64,000 bases of DNA from Nitrospira sp. (GTDB lineage Bacteria > Nitrospirota > Nitrospiria > Nitrospirales > Nitrospiraceae), in assembly GCA_024331125.1 (NCBI GenBank), contig JANDJI010000007.1, positions 41,360-105,359 on the forward strand. Reading direction: 5' to 3'. The notes under the pieces were generated by a model. The model ran no database searches, had not been told where the DNA came from, and worked only from the letters and a program-made list of their open reading frames with translations. The translations under genes and the position numbers were made by a program. This document shows, piece after piece, positions 1-8,971 of the stretch. Every line of letters begins with the position of its first letter. The first letter of the stretch is position 1.

Positions 1-573
1 GAGCAACACCGTCGCAAACTGAGGATAGGTTCGCCGTGGACCGGTTGAGGCTTGATCGGGAAGCCCTGCGAAAAAAGGATCGGATGGTGAAGAGGCTTTA
101 GAAAAATTTGATGCGTGAACCATGCAGATGAAATCGGAGCAGATGAAATCGGACTCTGGATTCCCTTGGCGTAAAAAAGAAAACTTACAATGAACCGGCG
201 GCACTTTAGCAGGTTGCCGGCTGATTCGCCATTCATTTTTTCAGGGCCGGGATTCGACGACGGATCACGTCATGCGCCATGCGGGAATTGCGAGCGGCAT
301 CTGTAGGGAGCGAGGGCCGTCTCCAAGGAGCGAAGCCGAGGAGGGAGTCTCATAGGCGCAGTTCCACGGAAATTTTGGGTCTTGTTTGCAAAGGCGGGGT
401 GCGGTAATATCCGTCCAAGTCAACGAGTCCTAGGCCAGTCTTTCCGGCACGGTGCCGATCGTCTTGACACAATCCAGCGTAGGCTGTTCCCGTGTGTCGA
501 TCGGGGGGATCCGGGAGGGGACTCCCTAGGGACGCAATGGGACCCCTAAGTCCATCACCAAGGAGGCAATGTT
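1..573. other. Gene-free leader region
   Basis: I see no convincing coding region here. The stretch holds a 15-bp tandem duplication (listed separately) and a TTGACA hexamer at 464-469. That hexamer could be a -35 element for the gene at 574, but there is no good -10 at the right distance (487-492 reads ttcccg). The end of an upstream gene may lie in the first bases but cannot be recognised. Confidence 0.5.
124..153. repeat. 15-bp perfect tandem duplication
   Basis: GCAGATGAAATCGGA occurs twice head to tail, at 124-138 and 139-153, in non-coding sequence. It is most simply a recent slippage duplication. No function can be assigned. Confidence 0.85.
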
Positions 574-1368
574 ATGAGGCGTTCGTTATCGATCATGTTG
601 GGCGTGGTAGCCGTCGCCGTGGTGGCGGCGCCTGTCGCGTCGTTTGCGGGTGGGACGATTTCCGGCAAAGTCACCTATGCCGGAAAGTCCGAGCAGAAGG
701 AGTTTCTCTTCTCCAAGTTCCCCAACCCGAATTTCTGCAATAAGATTCCGACCAAGGGCTTGGCGGAAGGAGATAAGCGGTTCATCAAGACGATTGAAGT
801 CGGCAAGGACGGCGGTTTGAAGAACGCGATCGTCGCGGTGGTGGATATCGAAGACAAAGCGTTCATGGACGGCTACGCCGGCACTGAGGTCAAGGCGGAG
901 TTCTGCGATTTCCAGCCGTTCAGCGGCATTGTCGTCAACAATCGGCCGTTTAAGGTTGAAAACTTGGATGCCGATCCGGACGATCCCAAATCTGTGGCAG
1001 GCGTGCTTCACAACCCCCACAGTTTTGTGGTGAAGGGAGCGACATCCGCGACCGGCTTCAACATCGGTCTTGCCAAGAAGGGTGACAAGCTGGAAAAGCC
1101 GGTGGTGTTCCGCGGCGGCGCGGAGAAAGAGGGTTATTTCCGTTTGCAGTGCGATCAGCATGAGTTCATGCAGTCCTTCTTCCTTCCGGTGAACAATCCG
1201 TACTACGCGGTGACGAAGGAAGACGGTTCGTTCGAGATCAAGGATGTTCCGGCCGGCAAACATAAGGTGGTGGCCTGGCATCCGTTCGCCGGGAAGGCCA
1301 AGAAGATCGAGTTTGAGGTCGATGTGACGGACGGTGGAACGGCCAATCTCAAGGCCGAGATCAAGTAA
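574..1368 (+). CDS. Exported protein with carboxypeptidase-regulatory-like C-terminus
   Basis: 264 aa. A typical signal peptide covers about residues 1-25 and ends near SFA/GG, so the protein is probably periplasmic. A Cys-Asp-Gln-His-Glu-Phe-Met stretch at about residues 193-199 has the Cys/His/Met spacing of a cupredoxin-type copper loop. Residues ~209-264 (EDGSFEIKDVPAGKHKVVAW) match the beta-sandwich carboxypeptidase regulatory-like fold. Such proteins are common in Nitrospira and often annotated as plastocyanin-like, but the copper site is my inference. The start is an ATG preceded by AAGGAGG at 560-566. The gene is monocistronic: a hairpin terminator follows directly and the next gene has its own Shine-Dalgarno sequence. 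Confidence 0.75.
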   Translation: MRRSLSIMLGVVAVAVVAAPVASFAGGTISGKVTYAGKSEQKEFLFSKFPNPNFCNKIPTKGLAEGDKRFIKTIEVGKDGGLKNAIVAVVDIEDKAFMDGYAGTEVKAEFCDFQPFSGIVVNNRPFKVENLDADPDDPKSVAGVLHNPHSFVVKGATSATGFNIGLAKKGDKLEKPVVFRGGAEKEGYFRLQCDQHEFMQSFFLPVNNPYYAVTKEDGSFEIKDVPAGKHKVVAWHPFAGKAKKIEFEVDVTDGGTANLKAEIK

Positions 1369-1396
1369 ACGCTTTCTCTCAACTCACGGGTCTCGT

Positions 1397-1434
1397 CGAA
1401 AGGCAGTGGTTGGTCCGCTGCCTTTCGTGTTTTT
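1397..1434 (+). terminator. Rho-independent terminator
   Basis: A 13-bp stem (CGAAAGGCAGTGG at 1397-1409 pairing with CCGCTGCCTTTCG at 1415-1427, one G-T wobble), a 5-nt loop, then GTGTTTTT. It lies 29 nt after the stop of the exported protein. Confidence 0.85.
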
Positions 1435-1527
1435 GCGGGCAATCAGGTCCCCTCGCTTCTTGCCTTTCGATTTCCGATCTCGGTAAGATCCCTTCTTTCT
1501 CCGGCATTCTGGTGACAGGGGAGGCGT

Positions 1528-2517
1528 GTGTCGCGAGAGCTTTCGCTCGCCGAGATTTTTCAACTCGGCTACTACTGGGAAACGAAAATTTTATTAACCG
1601 CGGTGACGTTGAACGTGTTTTCCGCACTGGACGGCACGCCCAAAACCGCCGGTGAAGTCGCAGGCCGGATCGGCGCCCATGAACCGGCGCTTCGCTTGTT
1701 GCTGAACGCCCTTGTGGCCATGAAATTACTCATCAAAGAAGGCGATCGATATGGCAATTCGTCGGTCGCGGACAAGCATCTTGTTACACGGTCGCCCCAC
1801 TATGTGGGGCACTTGCTGCTGCTTCATGACGCGGAATGGAACAATTGGGGCAAGTTGGAAGAAACCGTTCGCACGGGGAGGCGGGCGGTCGATCGACACG
1901 TGTTCGAGACCGATCCGGAATTAGGCGGCAACGTCTTGGCCGTATTGGATCGAATCGGCCGGCAGAGCGGCCCGGAATTGGCGAGACGCCTTGATTTGAG
2001 CGGACCCGTTCGTCTGTTGGATTTGGGGGGAGGAGCCGGAACGAACGCGATCGCGTTTTGCGAAGTGTATCCTGATTTGACCGCGACAGTGTTCGACCTT
2101 CCGACCACGCTCCGACTGACGGAGAAGACGGTAAAAGAAAGAGGGTTGGCCTCGCGGATTGCCCTGCTCCCCGGTGACTTCAACCGGGACCCTCTCGGCG
2201 GTCCCTACGACGTCGTGTTGATGTCCGACGTGTTGCATTATCAGACCGATGAAGCGAATGAAGCGTTGGTCGAAAAAGCGTTCGCGCACCTTGCCCCCCA
2301 AGGGCGATTGGTCATCAAGGATCGTTTCCTTAATGAAGCCGGAACCGGTCCCGCATGGACGACCGCGTTCGCCGTGCACATCCTGGTGAATACTCAGGCC
2401 GGGAGTTGTTATCGATGCAGTGATGCGGTGAGATGGATGACGAAGGCCGGGTTTGCCGATATTGCGGAGTTGGAAAAAACGGCCGTCGTCCAGGGCGTCA
2501 AGAGTCGGGCGATCTGA
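1528..2517 (+). CDS. SAM-dependent O-methyltransferase (family 2 type)
   Basis: 329 aa, GTG start preceded by GGGAGGC. The N-terminal ~100 residues form the winged-helix dimerization domain of plant-type and BchU-like methyltransferases. The SAM-binding glycine motif LLDLGGGAG lies at about residues 164-172, and VVLMSDVLHYQTDE near 230 fits the following Asp/His region. The family methylates hydroxyl or carbon positions of aromatic or tetrapyrrole substrates, for example BchU acting on bacteriochlorophyllide. The substrate here cannot be read from sequence. The gene lies 85 nt upstream of the membrane and bd-like oxidase run on the same strand, so a tetrapyrrole-related role is possible but unproven. 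Confidence 0.8.
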   Translation: MSRELSLAEIFQLGYYWETKILLTAVTLNVFSALDGTPKTAGEVAGRIGAHEPALRLLLNALVAMKLLIKEGDRYGNSSVADKHLVTRSPHYVGHLLLLHDAEWNNWGKLEETVRTGRRAVDRHVFETDPELGGNVLAVLDRIGRQSGPELARRLDLSGPVRLLDLGGGAGTNAIAFCEVYPDLTATVFDLPTTLRLTEKTVKERGLASRIALLPGDFNRDPLGGPYDVVLMSDVLHYQTDEANEALVEKAFAHLAPQGRLVIKDRFLNEAGTGPAWTTAFAVHILVNTQAGSCYRCSDAVRWMTKAGFADIAELEKTAVVQGVKSRAI

Positions 2518-2602
2518 CGTATGGCATGCGACACGACAACGAATAGGCCTGGTGCTTTGAACCGAAACAGCCGGCGAACGATCTGACGCGAGAGATTTGG
2601 GA

Positions 2603-3316
2603 ATGGATTGGCTGCGGGAGCCTGGATTTTTTGGCACACATGCCACGGTGGGGGCGGACTTGAGCCAATTGATGGCGACGCTTTTTACCGTTTTGTTCAT
2701 CGTCGGATGGGTGCAGGCTCGCAAGCAACACACCGATGCTCACCACTGGTTGATGTTGGGCGGCATGATCTCCATGGCCGGTTTCTTTGTGGTCTATTAT
2801 CTGTTTCGCCAGCTCGGCGTCTTGGCGTTCGAGGGGAAAGAAGGGTTCGGCGGTTCTCAGGAACTGTACGACCGCGTGTTCGTCCCCGTGCTGATCCTTC
2901 ACATTACCCTCGTCATCGTCGGTCTCATCATGGCGGTGTATCTCATTGTCCTCGGCTTTCGAGTCCAAACGTTTGTCGGCGGGAAACGGCGGCTGAAAGC
3001 CGGCCCCAGGCAAGCTTCATGGGGTGCGATCGCTAAACTGTGGACCGCCGTCGGCGGCTTGATAGGAACGTATCTTCTCTATCTGCACCTGACAGACCGC
3101 CTTTCAATGCGGAGGTCCAGTGTCTGGATCGCGTTCATGCTCATCTTTACGGTGGTTTTGCTGATGGAGATGGCGATTCAACGGATATGGCCGGACGGAG
3201 CTCAGCGACATCGGGCGCTCGGTCGGTTCACCATGGTAATCTACTGTGTGCTGTTCGTGACCGGGAGCTTCACCTACACGATGCTGTACATTCTCTATCC
3301 AGGGAAAATCGGATGA
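2603..3316 (+). CDS. DUF420-family membrane protein
   Basis: 237 aa integral membrane protein with about six transmembrane segments. Helices run through residues ~20-38, 48-66, 88-112, 140-160, 170-190 and 205-225. Conserved histidines of the DUF420 family are visible in QHTDAHHWLM and LILHITLV and near RHRALG. The family is usually encoded beside heme-copper oxidase or cytochrome biogenesis genes and is suspected to take part in cytochrome or heme handling; its biochemical role is unknown. I prefer ATG 2603, with GAGAG at 2590-2594, over TTG 2597. It is the first gene of the run leading to bd-like oxidase 1. Confidence 0.75.
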   Translation: MDWLREPGFFGTHATVGADLSQLMATLFTVLFIVGWVQARKQHTDAHHWLMLGGMISMAGFFVVYYLFRQLGVLAFEGKEGFGGSQELYDRVFVPVLILHITLVIVGLIMAVYLIVLGFRVQTFVGGKRRLKAGPRQASWGAIAKLWTAVGGLIGTYLLYLHLTDRLSMRRSSVWIAFMLIFTVVLLMEMAIQRIWPDGAQRHRALGRFTMVIYCVLFVTGSFTYTMLYILYPGKIG

Positions 3317-3425
3317 GAAGCATTGCGGCGAAGCGACGGCGTATGGCCGTTGAGCGAATTAGGGGTTCGGCCGCGAGTCGGGTCCTGCGGTCGCTGCTTC
3401 CGGGGCAACCGGCGGATACCGGACG

Positions 3426-3920
3426 ATGTTGACCTGCGGCTGTGGGCGGTGGATGCACACGGAGGGGATTGAGGAACGGGCTTGCGAAGATGGAGCTGCC
3501 CAGTGGTTTATTCGATCCGAATGTCGCGGGTGCGGACTGAAGGTGGGCGTTGATGTGCCGGCGGGTCAAATCGGCGGATTGGTCGATCGATTGATGTGGA
3601 CGGACGAGGCGCTGCATCGGTTGGACCGAATGCCGCCGTACCTGGCGTCGCTCGTTCGGCAGGAAGCGGAAGAGCGGGCCAGAGGCCGAGAAACAAGGGT
3701 TATTACTTATGACTCGCTCCTCAACCCGTCGTCCGAAGAACGGATCGAGTGGGAGCCGGAAGCGGAACGACGATTGGAAAAAGTGCCGGCCGCCGTGCGA
3801 GCGATGGCGAAGATTGAGCTGGAACGGACGGCGGTCGAGCGAGGGATGACTGTCGTGACCGTGTCGCTGATGGAAGAGGTCAAAGCGAAGTATTTTGGAA
3901 TGGGAGCTCAGAGGATCTAG
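3426..3920 (+). CDS. PCP_red-domain protein with N-terminal Cys pairs
   Basis: 164 aa, soluble. Residues ~110-158 (starting WEPEAERRLEKVPAAVRA) match the PCP_red domain, the small C-terminal domain of the BchB/ChlB subunit of light-independent protochlorophyllide reductase. In that enzyme the domain helps bind the tetrapyrrole whose ring D is reduced to a chlorin. The N-terminus carries CxC (residues 4 and 6) and CRGCG (~33-37), which could form a zinc ribbon. Stand-alone PCP_red proteins occur in non-photosynthetic bacteria with unknown function. It lies between two membrane-protein genes, 1.1 kb upstream of bd-like oxidase 1, so a role with heme or chlorin is suggested by context only. Confidence 0.75.
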   Translation: MLTCGCGRWMHTEGIEERACEDGAAQWFIRSECRGCGLKVGVDVPAGQIGGLVDRLMWTDEALHRLDRMPPYLASLVRQEAEERARGRETRVITYDSLLNPSSEERIEWEPEAERRLEKVPAAVRAMAKIELERTAVERGMTVVTVSLMEEVKAKYFGMGAQRI

Positions 3921-4009
3921 GAAGCGGAGACGTCGCTCGGAAACATGCGACCCGACGTGCGGCTTATGGTCCGCTTTTCTCCTCAAGCGTCACGTTCGGC
4001 GGGGGAAAG

Positions 4010-5062
4010 ATGTTGCATCGGATGGCCTTGCGAGTGCTTCCCAGCTTGAGCCTGGCCGTGACGGAGGAGTCAGTCCGAAAACGGAAACGGCTGATCATGC
4101 TTGTGCCGGGCTTGGTCGCCTTCGCGGTGTATCGCGTGGCCAAACACCTGATGTCGATTGCGGAGCCGCTGACATTGCTCTTGTTGAGCAGTCTGATCGC
4201 GATGGCAACGGCCCTGTTCGCTTACCGGATCGGGCGATCCGCCTCCTGGGGGGTGATTGCCCGCCAAGACGGCGGACGTGTTCTCGCGTGGATGGCTTTC
4301 TGGATCGGAGCGGTCTACGGCGCGCAGCTCTCGCTGCTGGTGTTGGCGCTGTTGTGGATGGTGGGCTACGACTATCTGCAACATCCGGATGGTCCCGCCA
4401 TGATGGCGATCATGGTCGCGTGCACGTCGGTGGCGCGGGATGCGTTTGAGATCGGCCATGTGCGCCGGATGGCCGCGATGGGGAGACCGTTTCCCACGTT
4501 CCCCGACGGAGCGCCGTTGCGAGACATGATAAGGAGCCGCGCGGCTCAGGTCGGTCCCTGGGTGGCGGCCGGATCGGTGATCGGTGCGGCGGCCGCGTCC
4601 CTCGATCACGTGGTCATGGGACAGCAGGCGTTCATCGTGCAATTGCTCGCCGTGACGTTGCTGGGAGGTGCGATCACCTTGTGCGCCTATTTCGGCGGTA
4701 TGAACGGACGCGCCTCATGGACGGCGCGATTCTCCGCGACAAGCGTATCCGAACTCTTCAAGTATTGGTGGTGGCCGGGGCTCGCGTTTTCGTCCACCTA
4801 TTATTTGGTCGCGGCGGGCGTCGGCCTGTTTGTCGTGCAATGGCCGACCATGGCCCCCGGTTTTTCCGTCGCCGGCGGAGGATTTGTGGGCGGAATGATG
4901 GCGCTCTACGGATACTATTTGGGACATCGCCGGCACGTGGAAGAGCAACAGGGACAAAGAATCGATGAAGCCCTGCTCCGGTGTCCTTTTGTGATGGGCA
5001 TTCTTGGGAGAGCAAAACATGTGAGCACGCCGATGCCGACTGTTCCTGGATCAAAGGTGTAG
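4010..5062 (+). CDS. Polytopic membrane protein, unknown function
   Basis: 350 aa with about eight predicted transmembrane helices and a long, partly hydrophilic middle loop. I recognise no named family. It ends with a TAG at 5060-5062, one base before the ATG of bd-like oxidase 1, so the two are almost certainly co-transcribed and possibly translationally coupled. It may be an accessory or assembly partner of the oxidase (inference from spacing). An alternative start at ATG 4025 would shorten it by five residues. Confidence 0.65.
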   Translation: MLHRMALRVLPSLSLAVTEESVRKRKRLIMLVPGLVAFAVYRVAKHLMSIAEPLTLLLLSSLIAMATALFAYRIGRSASWGVIARQDGGRVLAWMAFWIGAVYGAQLSLLVLALLWMVGYDYLQHPDGPAMMAIMVACTSVARDAFEIGHVRRMAAMGRPFPTFPDGAPLRDMIRSRAAQVGPWVAAGSVIGAAAASLDHVVMGQQAFIVQLLAVTLLGGAITLCAYFGGMNGRASWTARFSATSVSELFKYWWWPGLAFSSTYYLVAAGVGLFVVQWPTMAPGFSVAGGGFVGGMMALYGYYLGHRRHVEEQQGQRIDEALLRCPFVMGILGRAKHVSTPMPTVPGSKV

Positions 5063-5063
5063 C

Positions 5064-6944
5064 ATGGTTGTTCGGGATCGTTTGCGACGAGAGAAACGGG
5101 TGACGCTCGAATTGATGGGGATCATTGCGACGCTGGTCGCCTTGCTGGGGGTCGTCGGTATGGAAGGGGCTTCCTTGGCCGAGGAGTCGCTGGACGTCTA
5201 TTTCAACACGCCCGGTGTGCCGCAAGGTCCCGCCGCGCCCGCGCCTCATGAAACGGCGTACCCGCAGATCGGCTCATTCGACAGCCGGGCGCTGGTGTGG
5301 TTTGTGACTCAGCAGCACACGTATTTCGGCGGGTTCGTGCTGGCGTTGCCGCTCTTTTGCGCCTTGCTGGAATTTCTGGGATTGATGACCTCCAAACCGG
5401 CGTTGTCGCTCCGATATGACGGGTTGGCGAGGGATCTGGCGAAGGTGGCGGTGTTGGCGCTCTCCGTGACCGCCGTCATCGGAAGTCTGATGCTGGCGAT
5501 GTTTATCGGGCTGTATCCGAGCTTCATGACCTACATGGGCGGAACCTTCAAATCGTTTATGCCGGCTTATGCCGCCGTGTTCGTGGTCGAGTCTTTGCTC
5601 CTGATCCTTTACTATTATAGTTGGGACCGGATGACCGAGCGGGGCATGAAATGGATGCACGCGGCCATCGGGGTGGCGACGAACGTCGTGGGGACCGCTC
5701 TGTTGCTGCTGGCGAATGCCTGGTCGGCGTTCATGATGGCGCCGGCCGGCGTGGACGCTCAAGGCCGGTTTCTTGGGAACGGGTGGCATCTGCTGCATTC
5801 CGTCCTCTGGAATCCGCTCAACGTGCATCGGTTTCTGGCCGACATCATGTCCGGCGGAGCGGTCGTGTTGGCGTACGCCTGCTACCGGTTCTTTACCGCA
5901 AAGACGACCGAGGAACGGGCCTATTTCGATTGGGTGGGGTACGTCTTTCTCTTCGTGACGGTGTGTGCGTTGTTGCCCATGCCGATCGCCGGGTATTGGC
6001 TGATGCGGTCGGTCTTCGCGTTTCGGCAGACCATGGGCGTGACCATGATGGGGGGATTGCTGACGTGGATGTTTGTCGTGCAGGCGTTGCTGATCGGAGC
6101 TCTCTTTTTGGGCATCAATTATTACATCTGGCAAGGCATGGCGCGGCTGAAGGGAGCGGAACGGTATCAACCCTATTATCAATTGGTGTTTGGGGGACTC
6201 CTGTTGGCGCTGTTTATTTGGCTGACTCCGCATACGCTTCTTGTGTCGGCGGGAGAGGTGAAGGCGATGGGCGGCGCGCAGCATCCGGTCATCGGAAACT
6301 ATGGAGTCATGTCGTCCAAGAACGGAGCCATCAACGTCATTCTGCTCTGCACCGCTCTCAGTTTCTTGTACATGCGACGGGCGAATCGGACCATGACGGT
6401 GCCGTGGGTCACAACGGGTAACGTGGTGATCGCGGTGCTGTTCGCGGTCGGTCTCGTGAACGTCGTGGGACTGTCGATTTACGGATTCTACTTGCCGGCG
6501 AACGTGCGAGTGGGATTGTCGGCGCCGCAAGCCTTCACGACTTTTACGGTCATCGTCGTCGGGCTGTTGATCAATCGCGCCATGCTGAAGCGGTCGATCG
6601 TTCACGGGCCGATTCAATGGGGAAAGATTCCGGCGCGCGGCATGGTCGTGCTGTTCGCCATGGCTGCGGCTTTCAGTTGGGTGATGGGGCTGATGGGCTA
6701 TATTCGCTCATCCGGACGGTTGGCGTGGCATGTGAGCGAAGTGATGGCCGACGTGTCGCCCTGGGCGTTCACTCCGGACCTGGCGTTCGCCGCGAAAATG
6801 GTGACGTTGAACATGGTGGTCTTTTGGGGAGCGGTGCTGGTTCTTTTTTGGATGTGTCAATGGGGCCGGCGACCGGTGATGGGCGAAGAACGTCATAATA
6901 CGAATGCGCCGTTGTTGTCGCCGGTTTCTTCACCTGAAGCCTGA
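5064..6944 (+). CDS. Cytochrome bd-like terminal oxidase subunit (copy 1)
   Basis: 626 aa, about 14 transmembrane helices, distantly related to CydA (subunit I of cytochrome bd). It is paralogous to the 638-aa protein at 10518. Shared blocks include WF-x2-QQH with His at residue 85, AGVDxQGRxLGNxWH, WNPLNxHR, GYWLMR and GNYGVMSxKNGxINV. Canonical bd markers such as GRQPW are not evident, so quinol oxidation should not be assumed. Nitrospira genomes are known to carry such divergent bd-like oxidases, proposed as terminal oxidases fed by cytochrome c. No CydB-like partner is adjacent. ATG 5064 directly follows the previous stop; ATG 5116 is an alternative. The stop overlaps the next ATG by one base. 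Confidence 0.8.
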   Translation: MVVRDRLRREKRVTLELMGIIATLVALLGVVGMEGASLAEESLDVYFNTPGVPQGPAAPAPHETAYPQIGSFDSRALVWFVTQQHTYFGGFVLALPLFCALLEFLGLMTSKPALSLRYDGLARDLAKVAVLALSVTAVIGSLMLAMFIGLYPSFMTYMGGTFKSFMPAYAAVFVVESLLLILYYYSWDRMTERGMKWMHAAIGVATNVVGTALLLLANAWSAFMMAPAGVDAQGRFLGNGWHLLHSVLWNPLNVHRFLADIMSGGAVVLAYACYRFFTAKTTEERAYFDWVGYVFLFVTVCALLPMPIAGYWLMRSVFAFRQTMGVTMMGGLLTWMFVVQALLIGALFLGINYYIWQGMARLKGAERYQPYYQLVFGGLLLALFIWLTPHTLLVSAGEVKAMGGAQHPVIGNYGVMSSKNGAINVILLCTALSFLYMRRANRTMTVPWVTTGNVVIAVLFAVGLVNVVGLSIYGFYLPANVRVGLSAPQAFTTFTVIVVGLLINRAMLKRSIVHGPIQWGKIPARGMVVLFAMAAAFSWVMGLMGYIRSSGRLAWHVSEVMADVSPWAFTPDLAFAAKMVTLNMVVFWGAVLVLFWMCQWGRRPVMGEERHNTNAPLLSPVSSPEA

Positions 6945-7624
6945 TGAAAAAGACGGAGAGGGGTAAGCTGATGCGATGGAATGTGCCGATTCAAACCATG
7001 GTCATCGCTCTTGTAGCGGTCGGATTTGCTTCCTGGCCCGGTTTCGGTCTGGCGGAAGGCCAGGTCCTGATCCTGGAGGATTTCAAAGCGAAAGATGCCG
7101 ACGGGTTTCCTTCTCATTGGGAACACGAAAACCAACGGAGCAAAGCAAAAGGTCGCGAAGCCTATAAAGTTCAATCGGAGAACGGCGACGTCTTTTTGTC
7201 GGCGAAGGACGCGGGGCAACGGATCAAAAAAAAGAAAATCGATTGGGACCCCAAAGCCTATCCGGTCTTGACCTGGCGATGGCGGTTATTGAAGGCGCCG
7301 CCGGGAACCGAACCGCTCGCCGCCGTCTATGCTTCGCTCGATACCGATCTTCTGTTTATTCCAGTCTTCACGAAGTACGTCTGGAGCCCTTCGAAGCCTG
7401 AAGGGACGCTCACCGAGGGAGGAATGTTCAGTGGGTCCGAGCTCGTGGTCCGAAGCGGGACGGCGACGCTGGGACAGTGGTTCGAGGAGCGTGTGAACGT
7501 GTACGAAGATTTCAAGAAGATTCATGGGCATGAACCCGCGGCAAAGGCATGGGGGGTCTCGATTGTGGCGGGACCCGGTGTCGAGATTGATATCGGCCCG
7601 CTGATGGCGCTTCCAGGAAAATAA
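6944..7624 (+). CDS. DUF3047 exported protein
   Basis: 226 aa with an N-terminal signal sequence (hydrophobic core ~16-35, cleavage near GLA/EG). The rest matches DUF3047, a periplasmic beta-rich domain: WRWRLLKAPPG near 110, then YVWS and GPGVEIDIGP near the C-terminus. The function of the family is unknown. The start ATG overlaps the oxidase stop (TGATG), so it is translationally coupled to bd-like oxidase 1, which suggests a role in its assembly or in a shared pathway. An internal ATG at 6971 would give a more standard signal peptide. Confidence 0.75.
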   Translation: MKKTERGKLMRWNVPIQTMVIALVAVGFASWPGFGLAEGQVLILEDFKAKDADGFPSHWEHENQRSKAKGREAYKVQSENGDVFLSAKDAGQRIKKKKIDWDPKAYPVLTWRWRLLKAPPGTEPLAAVYASLDTDLLFIPVFTKYVWSPSKPEGTLTEGGMFSGSELVVRSGTATLGQWFEERVNVYEDFKKIHGHEPAAKAWGVSIVAGPGVEIDIGPLMALPGK

Positions 7625-8026
7625 ATGAGCGGGTCAAGACCGATGAGTCAACGAGTCCGAGCGATGCCGATGGGAAAAATCCTGGACATTCTTTTGGGGA
7701 TGGCGGTGATGGGGACCGTCGGGACTCTGATCGGGATGGTCATGGGGTGGGGAGCGTTGCCCGTCGCCATTCTGGTGGGGTTGTTGCTGGGCGGTGTCGT
7801 CGGGTTTTTGGGCGGACGCCGGTTTCTCGTGAGCATTATGACGGGAACGCTACTGGGAGGAGCGCTGGCGTGGTTGGTAGCGGATGTTGAGAGGATTTGG
7901 GTGGGCGCGGGTGCGGGTGCCGCGATGGGCGGATTCCTCGGTGTCCAAGTGTCGATGCTGCTGGATTTTCGTGCGGCCAGGAAGGCCTCGTCGGATCGTA
8001 CCGAGCCGTCGGCGCCGCAACCGTAA
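7625..8026 (+). CDS. Small glycine-rich membrane protein
   Basis: 133 aa. About four short hydrophobic, Gly-rich helices cover residues ~18-115, followed by a polar C-terminal tail. No named family recognised. The start codon immediately follows the stop of the DUF3047 gene, so it belongs to the oxidase 1 operon. Internal ATG codons at 7643 and 7664 are alternative starts. Confidence 0.6.
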   Translation: MSGSRPMSQRVRAMPMGKILDILLGMAVMGTVGTLIGMVMGWGALPVAILVGLLLGGVVGFLGGRRFLVSIMTGTLLGGALAWLVADVERIWVGAGAGAAMGGFLGVQVSMLLDFRAARKASSDRTEPSAPQP

Positions 8027-8043
8027 ACGGTGAGGGAAATGGC

Positions 8044-8964
8044 GTGGAAAATAGAGGCGTGTTGTATGGATCGATCATTTTTGTCTTTGCGTCGTTTTTT
8101 GGACTGATCGGCATGCTGGTCTATGAGTCGTACAAGGCGAGCAAGCTCAAAGAACTTGCGAAATCCGTGACGTCCGAAACTCAGTCCGCGGCGCCGAAAG
8201 CGATGCCCCAAGACTATTCGATGTACAAAACGAAAATCGGCGATGAGGGGCGTGAAATGGTGCAGATTCCCGAAGGGCCTTTCACCATGGGGAGTAACGA
8301 CGGTGATCCGGATGAAGCCCCTGAACACCAAGTGTTCTTAAAGGGGTTCTATATTGACTTGAAGGAAGTGACGCAGGCGGAATACATGCGATTTGCCAAA
8401 ATGACGAAACGCCCGATGCCGAGAATCGAAGTGTTCGAGGACGACCAATCCAAGCTGCTTCAGCCCGAGTTCGCCGCCATGAGCGTCTCTTGGAGCGACG
8501 CAGCGGCCTATTGCAAGTGGGCTGGCAAGCGCCTTCCCACGGAGGCGGAATGGGAAAAGGCTGGCCGAGGCGAGGGGAAAAGGAAGTATGCATGGGGCGA
8601 TAAGTTCGCTCCGGAGCATGCCAATTTGGACGGGAGCGAAGACGGTTATAAATATCTCGCCCCTCCCGGCTCGTTTGAGTCGGGGCGGAGTCCGTACGGA
8701 CTGTATGATATGACCGGCAACGTCGCGGAGTGGGTGGCCGATTCGTACGACGAGAACTATTACAAGAAGTCGCCGTACCGCGACCCCAAGGGACCGGAAG
8801 ACGGCGACCTCAAAGTGGTCCGCGGCGGATCGTGGCGAGAAACGACCCATAACGCGAGACTCTCCAAACGATTTGCGGCAAAACACTGGCGTGCGGATAT
8901 CACGATCGGGATCCGTTGCGCGGCGGATCTTGATCAGGAAAGCGGATCAGTTTCCGCTCCGTGA
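8044..8964 (+). CDS. Membrane-anchored FGE/SUMF1-fold protein (copy 1)
   Basis: 306 aa. A GTG at 8044 with GAGGGA upstream gives an N-terminal anchor helix (~6-25) followed by the full formylglycine-generating-enzyme fold. Hallmarks are IPEGPFTMGS, KGFYIDLKEVT, LPTEAEWEKAGRG, YGLYDMTGNVAEWVAD and IGIRCA. The catalytic cysteine pair of true FGE, expected in the ARxSK region shortly before the final RCA block, is absent. It is therefore more likely a non-catalytic or otherwise specialised member, as with NirV-type proteins of denitrifiers. It overlaps no gene and is followed 7 nt later by a paralog. The domain faces the periplasm if the anchor is oriented N-in. Confidence 0.8.
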   Translation: MENRGVLYGSIIFVFASFFGLIGMLVYESYKASKLKELAKSVTSETQSAAPKAMPQDYSMYKTKIGDEGREMVQIPEGPFTMGSNDGDPDEAPEHQVFLKGFYIDLKEVTQAEYMRFAKMTKRPMPRIEVFEDDQSKLLQPEFAAMSVSWSDAAAYCKWAGKRLPTEAEWEKAGRGEGKRKYAWGDKFAPEHANLDGSEDGYKYLAPPGSFESGRSPYGLYDMTGNVAEWVADSYDENYYKKSPYRDPKGPEDGDLKVVRGGSWRETTHNARLSKRFAAKHWRADITIGIRCAADLDQESGSVSAP

Positions 8965-8971
8965 GGCGGGC

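Noticed and set aside
464..492. TTGACA at 464-469 as a promoter for the gene at 574
   Set aside because: No acceptable -10 hexamer at 16-18 bp; kept only as a remark.
5274..6617. 447-codon open frame on the minus strand
   Set aside because: Antisense to bd-like oxidase 1; its His/Arg/Gln-rich composition is typical of a shadow of a membrane protein gene.
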